From Methanoplanus endosymbiosus (lineage in GTDB: Archaea; Halobacteriota; Methanomicrobia; Methanomicrobiales; Methanomicrobiaceae), in the NCBI RefSeq assembly GCF_024662215.1, contig NZ_CP096115.1:1302001-1366000 (forward strand): DNA of 64,000 bases, in the 5' to 3' direction. Position numbers and translations under genes: made by a program. The notes under the pieces were generated by a model. That model saw only the letters and a program-made list of their open reading frames with translations, had not been told where the DNA came from and made no database searches. Below, piece after piece: positions 44,368-52,741 of this stretch (positions within the stretch are counted from its first letter, which is position 1; every line of letters starts with the position of its first letter).

Positions 44368-45069
44368 TTATTCCCTCAGAATTTCAATGATCCTGTCAAC
44401 TTCCATTTCAGTGCTCATGAGGGTGATCTTATCCTTTGCCGCAAGTTCAAAGACAAGCGGATGGATTTTATCGGTAGTAATACCCTGAAGAATCACTGCC
44501 CTTGGCTTAAAAGGAGTAACGCGGATCGCTATCATAGGCGATTTGCCTGTTGAAATATTTGTGAAAATCAACGCTCTCTCAGTACTCCACCCATAAATCT
44601 TGTTAAATTCATTGGAGGATAGCTGAGTTATTGCGTTGAGACTGTCAACAATTGTATATCCATAGATCCTGCATGAAGTATTTCCGGTAAGGAGCTGACA
44701 CCCTATTGCGTCACTAAGAGTCCGGAGTGAAATAGAGGCATCATAGTCATGCATGTCATAAATAACTTCATCATCAAAATCACTGTAGAGAATCTTGGCA
44801 TACTTCTTCATGTACCTGCCTCCATTCTCTTCATCGATTCTTAAAATTGCGTCAACAATCTTTCCAACAACAGCAGTACCGGGACTTTTGCGCCGTCCAC
44901 CCTCATAATCGGAGATGACTGACGGAGAAACCTCAAGTTTATCTGCCAGCACACCCGGTGGTATATTAAAATTAAGCCTCCATTTTCGGAGGGCATCCCC
45001 GGGAGAATCAGACATTGTGATCTCTCCGGCCATCTTTTCGGCAAGCCGGTTCCGCAGTGCGGATTTCAT
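44368..45069 (-). CDS. HTH (XRE-type) regulator of the mevalonate operon
   Basis: About 233 residues. An XRE-like helix-turn-helix, [20 protein letters not shown], lies at about residues 39-58, and the rest is an archaeal-type ligand domain ([34 protein letters not shown]). I choose ATG 45069: a TATA box (AATTATATTA, 45094-45103) 28 bp upstream predicts a leaderless start there. The open frame to 45207 is unlikely. It leads the HMG-CoA synthase operon and probably controls it and itself. Confidence 0.85.
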   Translation of the reverse strand: MKSALRNRLAEKMAGEITMSDSPGDALRKWRLNFNIPPGVLADKLEVSPSVISDYEGGRRKSPGTAVVGKIVDAILRIDEENGGRYMKKYAKILYSDFDDEVIYDMHDYDASISLRTLSDAIGCQLLTGNTSCRIYGYTIVDSLNAITQLSSNEFNKIYGWSTERALIFTNISTGKSPMIAIRVTPFKPRAVILQGITTDKIHPLVFELAAKDKITLMSTEMEVDRIIEILRE

Positions 45070-45087
45070 ACATAGATATGTGTCATT

Positions 45088-45132
45088 ACTGATTAATATA
45101 ATTAGCGAAGGGCACTTCGGCATTTCGCGAAG
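45088..45132 (-). promoter_or_regulatory. Promoter/operator of the regulator-HMG-CoA synthase operon
   Basis: On the minus strand CTTCGCTAAT-TAT-ATTAATCAG covers the TATA region. Upstream it is joined to inverted pieces: CGAAG/CTTCG (45106-45110, 45115-45119), and TTCGCGAA, a perfect palindrome, at 45124-45131. The blocks CTTCGCTAAT and ATTAATCAG also occur, three bases closer together, before the pyruvate synthase genes. An autoregulatory operator is likely. Confidence 0.55.
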
Positions 45133-45147
45133 ATAACAGAAAGGCAA

Positions 45148-45159
45148 CCCATATATGGG
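45148..45159 (+). promoter_or_regulatory. Palindromic operator over the ribK TATA box
   Basis: CCCATATATGGG is a perfect 12-bp palindrome whose centre is a TATA box about 29 bp before the ribK ATG, which predicts a leaderless mRNA. A protein bound there would block TBP. RibK with an N-terminal HTH belongs to a family known to repress riboflavin genes, so this is a natural autoregulatory site. Confidence 0.55.
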
Positions 45160-45182
45160 ATGACAACCAGATCTGATATTTA

Positions 45183-45854
45183 ATGTCTCCGGCAGAGGAC
45201 CTTGCACCCTTAAAAAAAATCGGACTTATGGGGGGAATAAGCAGTTCTGTAGCAATATCTTCCCAGAAGTTTGCAGAAGAACTTGGAACAAGCCCACAGA
45301 CCGCATCAAGAAGACTGATCTCACTTGAAAATGAAGGATTGATAACGAGAACCATCAGGACAGACGGTCAGTATATAATGATAACAAAGAGTGGTGAGCA
45401 CCTACTCAGAAAAGAATATGCCGATTATAAAAGTATTTTTGAGAGAGAAACAGGCTACTTCAGATTAGAAGGAAAAGTTGTCAGCGGGCTTGGAGAGGGG
45501 AGATATTACGTTAGCATACCGGAATATCTGATCCAGTTTAAGGAGAAACTTGGATTTGAGCCGTATCCCGGAACGCTTAACCTGAAACTTGATCCGGCAG
45601 GTACTGAAGCCAGAAGAAAACTTAATAACCTGAGATGGACTGAGATCACCGGATTTACATCCAATGACAGAACTTTTGGAAGTGCAGGCTGCCTTAAATG
45701 CAGCATAGGCGGCCACATGTGTGCAATAATCGTGCCCGGACGATCACATTATCCCGAAGATACTGTGGAGATAATCTCTGAAGTAAGACTCAGAGAAGAA
45801 GAGGGACTGACAGACGGAGATATAATTACAGTAGAGGTTGAATACAATGATTGA
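45183..45854 (+). CDS. ribK: CTP-dependent riboflavin kinase with N-terminal HTH (RbkR-type)
   Basis: A 223-residue bifunctional protein. Residues about 1-85 form a winged HTH (FAEELGTSPQTASRRLISL, EGLITRTIRTDGQYIMIT), and 90-223 the archaeal riboflavin kinase: GKVVSGLGEGRYYVS, FEPYPGTLNLKL, CAIIVPGRSHY. It phosphorylates riboflavin to FMN using CTP. The fused regulator form (RbkR) is known to control riboflavin genes. It overlaps ribB by eight bases. Confidence 0.94.
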   Translation: MSPAEDLAPLKKIGLMGGISSSVAISSQKFAEELGTSPQTASRRLISLENEGLITRTIRTDGQYIMITKSGEHLLRKEYADYKSIFERETGYFRLEGKVVSGLGEGRYYVSIPEYLIQFKEKLGFEPYPGTLNLKLDPAGTEARRKLNNLRWTEITGFTSNDRTFGSAGCLKCSIGGHMCAIIVPGRSHYPEDTVEIISEVRLREEEGLTDGDIITVEVEYND

Positions 45855-46524
45855 TAAAGCAGTAAAAGCACTAAAAGACGGAGAAATAATTCTTATTTTC
45901 GATTTTGATGATCGCGAGGGAGAAACAGATTTTGCAGTACGATCAGACGCAATAACACCTGAGATCATAGCAAAGATGAGAAATGATGCAGGAGGACTGA
46001 TCTGCACAGCAATTGAAGGCAGAATTGCAGAAAAACTGGGCCTTCCCTTTGCAGGCGATGCACTGTCCGGCACAAACCTTGTTGAAAAGATAGGAGATAT
46101 ACCATATGACTCTGCAAACCACTCGTCCTTCTCTCTCTTCCTCAATCACCGCGGCACATTTACCGGAATAACAGACAATGACAGAACCCTGACTGCCAAT
46201 AAGCTTGCAGAACATGTAAAAATGGCTGCAAACGGTGGGAACACAACATTTGCTGACGAGTTCAGGACACCCGGACATATGGCAACACTGAGGGCAAACG
46301 ACAGACTTCTTGATCAGAGAAGAGGGCAGACTGAGCTTTCAATAGCACTGGCAAACATAGCAGGCATTACACCATGCGTAACAATATGCGAGATGCTGGA
46401 TGACAATTCCGGAAAGGCACTTACAAAAGATGACGCTAAAAAATACGCAGAGGAACACGGCCTTGTATTTATTGAAGGATCTGAGATCGTAGAATACTGG
46501 AACAAAACCAAAAACAGCCAATAA
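45847..46524 (+). CDS. ribB: 3,4-dihydroxy-2-butanone 4-phosphate synthase
   Basis: A 225-residue enzyme making the four-carbon precursor of riboflavin from ribulose 5-phosphate. Active-site and Mg2+ residues are in FDFDDREGETDF, with HRGTFTGI and RTPGHMATLRA. GAGGTTG is the SD for ATG 45847 inside the end of ribK. TCCTTTTTT follows the stop as a likely terminator. Confidence 0.94.
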   Translation: MIDKAVKALKDGEIILIFDFDDREGETDFAVRSDAITPEIIAKMRNDAGGLICTAIEGRIAEKLGLPFAGDALSGTNLVEKIGDIPYDSANHSSFSLFLNHRGTFTGITDNDRTLTANKLAEHVKMAANGGNTTFADEFRTPGHMATLRANDRLLDQRRGQTELSIALANIAGITPCVTICEMLDDNSGKALTKDDAKKYAEEHGLVFIEGSEIVEYWNKTKNSQ

Positions 46525-46694
46525 CCCACAAATCCTTTTTTTACCAGGAATAACAGCATATTATTGCCATCCGGAAGATAAAACCAGGCATCCGGGATAC
46601 AATAATGTATGAAATCTCCGTATTTTAAGCTTAGAAGATACATACTGCATGACATCGTAATATCAGCAGGAGGAAGCATAAATTCCGGCAGAAT
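46525..46694. other. Intergenic stretch after ribB
   Basis: Apart from the T-rich terminator (about 46531-46541) I see no gene or strong structure in these 170 bp. They lead into a repeat-rich region. Confidence 0.4.
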
Positions 46695-46732
46695 TTAATA
46701 GATCATGAGAGACAGACATTAATAGATCATGA
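46695..46732. repeat. Direct repeat of 14 bp with 24-bp spacing
   Basis: TTAATAGATCATGA occurs at 46695-46708 and at 46719-46732, so the period is 24 bp. It adjoins the 37-bp tandem array and may be an older duplication of the same kind. Confidence 0.6.
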
Positions 46733-46737
46733 CGGAT

Positions 46738-46936
46738 ATATATCCGGATTACAGAGATCAAAAGAAAAACTAAAATATATCCGGATTACAGAGATCAAAA
46801 GAAAAACTAAAATATATCCGGATTACAGAGATCAAAAGAAAAACTAAAATATATCCGGATTACAGAGATCAAAAGAAAAACTAAAATATATCCGGATTAC
46901 AGAGATCAAAAGAAAAACTAAAATATATCCGGATTA
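46738..46936. repeat. 37-bp tandem repeat, five full units plus a partial
   Basis: Five identical units of 37 bp start at 46738, 46775, 46812, 46849 and 46886, and a sixth of 14 bp ends at 46936. Each has ATATATCCGGATTA, then CAGAGATC and a purine-rich A tract. There are no spacers, so it is not a CRISPR array. Perfect identity means recent expansion or strong homogenisation. The array lies 106 bp before a PAS gene, and each unit contains the palindromic core ATCCGGAT. Confidence 0.9.
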
Positions 46937-47042
46937 AAACAATAAATCAGAATAAACGGCAATAAACATTAAGATAAATACCAGTAAATAATCAGTAAAT
47001 TATCCGTATCCAAACGACATTAGGAGATATACCCATAATATC

Positions 47043-48212
47043 ATGCCTGAAAATAAAAAAGAGAATGATTCCTCCGATAATAATACATTATCCCGGAATG
47101 AACTAAGAAAAATTATAATAGGCACAGAGGAAAATTCATTCAGAAAAAATTATTATCCTCAGCCTCATGAGAGACATACAGAGATGGAAAGATTCCGCAA
47201 TCTCTTAGACAGGGTCAATGAATACATAGTAATAGTCAGGGCTGAGGACATGAGAGTTGTCGATCTCAACCAGTCTGCCTGCAAATATTTTGGGTATAAA
47301 AGAGATAATATTGCAAGCCTCAGCCTGACCGACCTTATACAGATTCCGGATAACAACACAAAAATAAACACCATTGAATCAGATGAGATAATAACACCTG
47401 AAAAATCCATCCTGCGTAAGAGAGACGGCAGCACATTCATTGCCGAATACACCATTAATGAGGTATTTTTTGGACCCAGCAGACATCTTGTGATCATTGC
47501 CAGAGACATCACAGATAATGAAAAAATGCACTCCTTAATCAGTGAATCAGAATACCATTACAGAGTCACAATAAATTCCATACCTGATGAGATGGTGGTT
47601 GTGGACAGCGACTTAACTATTACAATCTGCAACACTGCATTTGAGAAATTAACAAAAAAACACGGATATAAGGGAGAAATTATCGGAAAATCACTGATGG
47701 ATGTTGCACCACACCTTACAGGAAAATATGGTCTGGAGTATAAATATGTATTCAGATCAGGTGTGAGACTTGATACAACCCTCAGAATTGAAAATGGCAG
47801 CAAAATAAAAATATATGAAGTAATAAAAACACCGGTAAATGAAAAGGGAAATGTGGGAAAGATAGTCACCCTGTTAAGAGACAGAACAAAGCACCATGAA
47901 CTCGAAGATATAAAAAAAGAGGCATTCCTGCAGATCGAGAAGAACATGGAGCAGTTTGCTATATTAAATGATCATATACGAAATCCCCTTCAGGCAATTG
48001 TCGGACTTGCAGATCTGGAAGGGTCGGAATTTTCCTATAAAATAATTGACCAGGCAAAAGAGATCGATGAAATTGTTAAAAGACTTGATTCAGGGTGGAT
48101 TGATTCAGACAAGGTCAGAGAGATGCTAATCAGACATTATGGAATGAAAGTCCATAAAAAACAGAACCTCTCTCCGCCGACAATATCAGAGAAAAAATCT
48201 CCAAAATCCTAA
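47043..48212 (+). CDS. PAS-domain protein with degenerate kinase H-box (copy 1)
   Basis: 389 residues. The N-terminal family motif is IIGTEENSFRKNYYP. Two PAS domains lie at about residues 55-160 (IVIVRAEDMRVVDLNQSACKYFG) and 180-290. The C-terminal helices EQFAILNDHIRNPLQAIVGL look like the dimerisation domain of a histidine kinase, but the His position in the H-box is Asp (ND-x-IRNPLQ) and no ATPase domain follows. It is therefore probably a non-enzymatic signalling adaptor. It stands directly after the tandem repeats. Confidence 0.78.
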   Translation: MPENKKENDSSDNNTLSRNELRKIIIGTEENSFRKNYYPQPHERHTEMERFRNLLDRVNEYIVIVRAEDMRVVDLNQSACKYFGYKRDNIASLSLTDLIQIPDNNTKINTIESDEIITPEKSILRKRDGSTFIAEYTINEVFFGPSRHLVIIARDITDNEKMHSLISESEYHYRVTINSIPDEMVVVDSDLTITICNTAFEKLTKKHGYKGEIIGKSLMDVAPHLTGKYGLEYKYVFRSGVRLDTTLRIENGSKIKIYEVIKTPVNEKGNVGKIVTLLRDRTKHHELEDIKKEAFLQIEKNMEQFAILNDHIRNPLQAIVGLADLEGSEFSYKIIDQAKEIDEIVKRLDSGWIDSDKVREMLIRHYGMKVHKKQNLSPPTISEKKSPKS

Positions 48213-48343
48213 AATTAATATAATCCAATTCTACCAGAACAAACCCTTTTGACCGCGCATATTATGTACAGGTTTTACAGATCAATACTCCCGGAAGATC
48301 AGAAAACAATTAGCATACGGAAAAATATTGCAGAATAAAGCAT

Positions 48344-48413
48344 CTTTCAGTCAGATAAAATATTCCTGAAAGAAAAAACTGGAAATATTCCTCCTCATTC
48401 AGACCAGAGGAGG
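48344..48413. other. Two hairpins between PAS gene and alcohol dehydrogenase
   Basis: CTTTCAG (48344-48350) pairs with CTGAAAG (48366-48372), and CCTCCT (48390-48395) pairs with AGGAGG (48408-48413). The second is a paired SD-like sequence but is 60 bp from the adh start, so it is unlikely to control translation. These may be 3'-end structures of the PAS transcript. Confidence 0.35.
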
Positions 48414-48471
48414 AAAATAATTCCCAAAAGGTTAACCGGTATAAAGACACCAAAATGATCTAGGAAAAGGC

Positions 48472-49635
48472 ATGCAGGATGAAATAATGGGGGAATTAAG
48501 AAAATTTGTAAGCCCGGAATTTATCACCGGAATTAATTCCAGAGCTTTTGCCGGCAGATATGCAAAAAATTTCAAGGCGGAAAGGGTGCTGCTTACAGTA
48601 GATCCCTCTGTATTTACTCTTGACTGGATGGAAAGCATTTTACAGAGCCTTGATGATGAAAAAGTGGAATATGTACCATTCTCTGAAATCACTGAAAACC
48701 CCAAGACATATGAGATAATGAAAGGGGCATCATTATTCCGTAAGAAGAAATGTGACGGAATTGTTGCTGTGGGAGGAGGAAGCACACTTGACTGTGCAAA
48801 GGGAATAGGAATTGTTGCTGCAAACGGGGGAGATATTACCGATTATATAGGAGTTGATCGCGTATCCATTCCAATGCCCCCCCTCATATGCATCCCGACA
48901 ACGGCGGGAAGTTCAGCAGATGTATCCCAGTATGCAGTCATCAGTGACAATAAATATAAAAAACTTGTAATCTCCAAATCAGTGGTCCCTGATGTATCCC
49001 TTCTTGATCCACAGACCCTGATGACACAGCCGGAAAATGTGACATACTGTAGCGGAATTGATGCACTCTTCCATGCAATAGAAGCATTCTGCTCAAATGG
49101 TTCTTCAAAGGTTACCGACATCTTTGCATTAAAAACAGTTGAAGAGTTGTCATCCGGACTTGTGGAAGTTGCAGAAGATCCCTATAATCCGGAACTCAGG
49201 GAAAAAACAATGTTTGCAAGCCTCTATGCAGGACTTGCCTTCTCAAATGCAGGTCTTGGCCTCATTCATGCAATGTCACATTCCATAGGCGGACTTCTTG
49301 ATATCTCCCACGGAGTAAGTTCAATGCTTACAGCCGGCCCTGTAATCAACTATAATTACAGTTTCTGCCCGGAAAAATACAGGAAAATATCGGCTGCAAT
49401 GGGAATTGATGAATCCCGTCTCTCCGATACAGAACTGAAAGAGGCACTGATAAGTGCCATATATGATATTGCCGGAGAATATACTACCCATATTATTAAT
49501 AATTTCAGGCTGGAGAGGGAACCTGAGGATATAATTGTCAAGAGAACCCTGAACGACCCCTGCATTGCCACAAATCCCGGTATTCCGGATGAAGATGCCA
49601 TAAGGCAGATCTGGAGAGAAGTTTCAGGGAGATAA
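48472..49635 (+). CDS. Iron-containing alcohol dehydrogenase family protein
   Basis: A 387-residue group III alcohol dehydrogenase. The nucleotide-binding motif is GGGSTLDCAKGIGI. Metal ligands lie in DALFHAIEAF, GLIHAMSHSIGG and DISHGVSS. The motif PTTAGSSADVSQYAVISD is typical. Substrate is not predictable; some methanogens oxidise alcohols, though usually with other enzymes. It is flanked by two paralogous PAS proteins. Confidence 0.9.
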   Translation: MQDEIMGELRKFVSPEFITGINSRAFAGRYAKNFKAERVLLTVDPSVFTLDWMESILQSLDDEKVEYVPFSEITENPKTYEIMKGASLFRKKKCDGIVAVGGGSTLDCAKGIGIVAANGGDITDYIGVDRVSIPMPPLICIPTTAGSSADVSQYAVISDNKYKKLVISKSVVPDVSLLDPQTLMTQPENVTYCSGIDALFHAIEAFCSNGSSKVTDIFALKTVEELSSGLVEVAEDPYNPELREKTMFASLYAGLAFSNAGLGLIHAMSHSIGGLLDISHGVSSMLTAGPVINYNYSFCPEKYRKISAAMGIDESRLSDTELKEALISAIYDIAGEYTTHIINNFRLEREPEDIIVKRTLNDPCIATNPGIPDEDAIRQIWREVSGR

Positions 49636-49896
49636 TATACAGGAATATACAATTTTATATTTTTTTCAGCCGGAAAGTTACTGATTCCGGAATATATACG
49701 AAATTTAAGGAGATAAAATAGAGATTAAGGACGATTCAGCATACAAATCTATCCACAATCTGACAATTAATATATACCCAATTACAAAAAGTAAAACAGG
49801 TACAGCAAACATATAATACATAATATAACAATCTCTGCACCAGCTTAAAATCCCGGGAAAAAAAGCAAAACCAGTCAATTCAGGTAAATTCAGAAG

Positions 49897-51045
49897 ATGA
49901 AAGAGAATAATTACGGAAATAACCTTGAAGAAGTGAGAAAAGGAATTATCGGCCTTGGTGAAGCTTCAATCAGGAAAAATTATTATCCGGCACTTCTCGA
50001 CAAGCAAAAAGAACTTGAGAGATTCAGGGCAGTAATAGAACAGACTCCAGATCTGGTCTTCATAGTGTCATGTCCGGGCGGTGAGATAATTGATGCCAAC
50101 CACATGGCAATGGCCTCAACAGGGCTGTCCAGTAAAGATCTGACTATTGCAAAGATTGGTGCAATACTTGAACTCGATGATAAAATACCCATTGAAATCA
50201 GGCTTAACGCTGAATGCAGAGAGTCTGAAATATTAAGGGGTACACTGAAAATTCAGGCAGACGGGAATATAGATAAAATACCCGTGGAGGTAAGCCTGGG
50301 CACATCAAAATACGGCGGCAGGATCTTTGCAGCAGCGGTATGCAGGGACGTTACCGTGCAGAGAAAGATGGAAAGGGCAATTCTTGAATCTGAACTTCAG
50401 TTAAGAATAACTATCGATGCAATACAGGACGCAGTTGTTGTACTTGACCATGATTTAAGAATTGTACTCTTTAATGACAGTTTTGCAGACCTTTACCTGA
50501 AATGGGATGCCGGGAATTTAAAACCGGGCATAAGACTAAATTTATTCTTAGAGCCAATTACAGAACAGGATATATCCAATGTCAGGGAACTCTTACTATC
50601 AGACGACATTCTTAATTTTGCCAGAAAAGTAAATGCCGGAGACGAAACAGCTGTATATGACATCAAAAAAATTCCTATTCTTGATTCCGGCAGAGTAGTT
50701 CAGACCGTTCTTGTGATCAAAGATGTCACAGCAGAACAGCTTACGGATCAGATTAAAAAGGAAGCTTTTGAGCAGATAGACAGAAATATGGAACAGTTTG
50801 CTATCTTAAATGACAACATAAGAAACCCGCTTCAGGCAATATCCGGAATTGTAGATTTAAAAGATCCTGAACTCTCTGAAAAGATCATGCCATACATATA
50901 TGAGATAGACAGTATTGTAAAAAAACTTGACATTGGCTGGCTTGAATCTGAAAAAGTCAGGAAGATGATTGCAAAACATTATGCTGTATCATTAATCGAC
51001 AAAAAAGACATCAGAGAAGTCATCAATTATCTGGACCTGCATTAA
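49897..51045 (+). CDS. PAS-domain protein with degenerate kinase H-box (copy 2)
   Basis: 382 residues, a clear paralogue of the protein at 47043: N-terminal IIGLGEASIRKNYYP, ERFRAVIEQTPDLVFIV starting the first PAS, a second PAS from about 170, and C-terminal EQFAILNDNIRNPLQAISGI. Here too the phospho-His position is Asp and the ATPase domain is missing. The last part, IVKKLDIGWLESEKVRKM, is shared with copy 1. The conserved ends suggest docking of a common partner. Confidence 0.78.
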   Translation: MKENNYGNNLEEVRKGIIGLGEASIRKNYYPALLDKQKELERFRAVIEQTPDLVFIVSCPGGEIIDANHMAMASTGLSSKDLTIAKIGAILELDDKIPIEIRLNAECRESEILRGTLKIQADGNIDKIPVEVSLGTSKYGGRIFAAAVCRDVTVQRKMERAILESELQLRITIDAIQDAVVVLDHDLRIVLFNDSFADLYLKWDAGNLKPGIRLNLFLEPITEQDISNVRELLLSDDILNFARKVNAGDETAVYDIKKIPILDSGRVVQTVLVIKDVTAEQLTDQIKKEAFEQIDRNMEQFAILNDNIRNPLQAISGIVDLKDPELSEKIMPYIYEIDSIVKKLDIGWLESEKVRKMIAKHYAVSLIDKKDIREVINYLDLH

Positions 51046-51195
51046 TGATGGTTTTAAGGATTGCAGGCCATAAAATAAGTGAAAACAGTATAGAGAACAA
51101 ATCCTATACAGACAACAATTTTGTGCCTGGACTCTCAACTAAGGAATAATATAATAAATCTTGTGAAAAAAATACCTGCTCAGGCATGGAGCAGT

Positions 51196-51627
51196 TCAAT
51201 CCACACCATTGCATCTTCTGATTAGAATCTCTTCCATAATATTTCTGGAACTGCAGAAACCCTCACCCTCATAGGCTCCGACTCTGACAACATCGGCCCT
51301 TATGCCCCTCTCTTCAAGAGATTTTTCCAGATTTTCTATATTGAAATACTGATTAAATCCGATTGTAATAATATCGGGATCTATCTCCTCAATGGGCAGG
51401 AACATATCATTATTGTCGCCAAGTCGTGCATAATCCACCGTTTTTAAAGCTGAAACCATCGTTAACCTCTGAGTTTCAGGAACGACGGGTTTTGGCTTAT
51501 GCTTAACGTTGACATCACGCGCAATGATGACACTGAGATGATCACCAAGATTTCGTGACTCCTCAAGATAGAAGAGATGCCCCGGATGAAGTATATCAAA
51601 TGTCCCTGTTGCAACGACTTTCTTTAT
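51196..51627 (-). CDS. ribL: FAD synthetase RibL, AUA start codon
   Basis: A 143-residue cytidylyltransferase-fold enzyme that adenylates FMN to FAD. Reading from ATA at 51627-51625 gives (M)KKVVATGTFDILHPGH, the normal family N-terminus with the catalytic HxGH. The first conventional start (ATG 51459) would lose the first 56 residues and the active site. TGA closes the frame four codons upstream. GGTG lies five bases before ATA, and ATAA overlaps the stop of the JAMM gene, just like the usual ATGA overlap. So AUA initiation is well supported by sequence. Confidence 0.88.
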   Translation of the reverse strand: MKKVVATGTFDILHPGHLFYLEESRNLGDHLSVIIARDVNVKHKPKPVVPETQRLTMVSALKTVDYARLGDNNDMFLPIEEIDPDIITIGFNQYFNIENLEKSLEERGIRADVVRVGAYEGEGFCSSRNIMEEILIRRCNGVD

Positions 51628-51995
51628 GGTACCACCTCAGGATCTGCCAAACGCCCGTCAGCCCTGAAACATCTCCACCCGGAGAGATCATAAGGCGGCC
51701 CGACGATGATATGCCACCTTCCTGACGCGGGGAAAAATCTCAGATCTGCATCTGAAGGTCTCAACGCACCGGACGGGTGGGAATGCGCACTTCCGGCATT
51801 ATTGGTGGACAGCGGGAGCATATACTGGGAAAAACTGGCACTCGTCCGCCCGGTAATAGTTCCGGGTGCAAGCTCAAATTCGTCAATAACCCCGTCATTT
51901 ATCTTAAGCAGGGCGAGAAACTCATCAGGATGCTGACTTTTACCAAGCGCAAGAAGTGTCTCGATCAGTTCCTTCTTTATTTTAATATCAGGCAT
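51624..51995 (-). CDS. JAMM/Mov34-MPN domain protein
   Basis: A 123-residue metalloprotease-type domain. The JAMM ligands are HSHPSGALRPSDADL (His-x-His and Asp), with the upstream Glu region before it. Archaeal JAMM proteins cleave ubiquitin-like SAMPs from targets or play other roles. I start at ATG 51995, with GAGGGT as SD six bases before; an in-frame TTG at 52007 is part of the SD region. It is coupled to ribL. Confidence 0.88.
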   Translation of the reverse strand: MPDIKIKKELIETLLALGKSQHPDEFLALLKINDGVIDEFELAPGTITGRTSASFSQYMLPLSTNNAGSAHSHPSGALRPSDADLRFFPASGRWHIIVGPPYDLSGWRCFRADGRLADPEVVP

Positions 51996-52198
51996 CTGTA
52001 CCCTCAAATATTAAACCTGCTGAATAATTACTCTTGCGAAGCATATCAGAACAAAGATGAATATTTTCGGAGATTTCTTAGGAAACGAATGCAGAATAAC
52101 CTGAGTGAATGACTCCGTCATTTTAAAAATATTCAGAATAACAAATAATAGTATATCAGGCAATTTATGAAAGACTTATTAAGAATAATCCATTACAG

Positions 52199-52654
52199 AT
52201 GACTATGTATTCAAAAATTCTGGTTGCAGTTGATGGATCAGAAACATCCATAAAAGCGCTTTCAAAGGCAGTTGAATTAGCAGAGGGTTGGAATGCAGAA
52301 GTACATGCAGTATATGCAATTGATCCGGGTATATACGGCACATCTGTTGTTGACCCTTCAGTCGGAGTCATAGATCCCACATCAGAAAGAATATTTAAGA
52401 TGCTCAATGAAGAGGGAAAAAAGGTCATTGATAAATGTCTTAAAGTATCAGAATCTGCCGGATACAAGGTAAATTACCAGATCAAAATCGGAGATGCAAA
52501 AGATACAATAACAGACCTTGCAGAAGAGTTAAAAGCTGACCTCATAGTTATAGGATCAACCGGAAAAGGTATAACAAGACGCCTTCTTCTTGGAAGTGTA
52601 AGTTCATACGTTGTCACTCACAGCAAAATATCGACTCTTATTGTAAGAGGCTGA
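52199..52654 (+). CDS. Universal stress protein UspA family
   Basis: A 151-residue Usp domain. The ATP-binding loop GSTGKGITRRLLLGSVS (G-2x-G-9x-G-S) and the start ILVAVDGSETS are complete, so it probably binds ATP. Stress or regulatory role. A second in-frame ATG at 52205 is also possible. Confidence 0.93.
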   Translation: MTMYSKILVAVDGSETSIKALSKAVELAEGWNAEVHAVYAIDPGIYGTSVVDPSVGVIDPTSERIFKMLNEEGKKVIDKCLKVSESAGYKVNYQIKIGDAKDTITDLAEELKADLIVIGSTGKGITRRLLLGSVSSYVVTHSKISTLIVRG

Positions 52655-52741
52655 GTTTAGAAGAGAGATAGAAGGACAAATTATACGGAGTGAACTAAAT
52701 TTCCGGATAATTAAAAATTCATACTATTCTCCAATAACGAA

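Noticed and set aside
46738-46936. Possible CRISPR array (37-bp repeats)
   Set aside because: The 37-bp units are joined head to tail with no spacers, so it is a plain tandem repeat.
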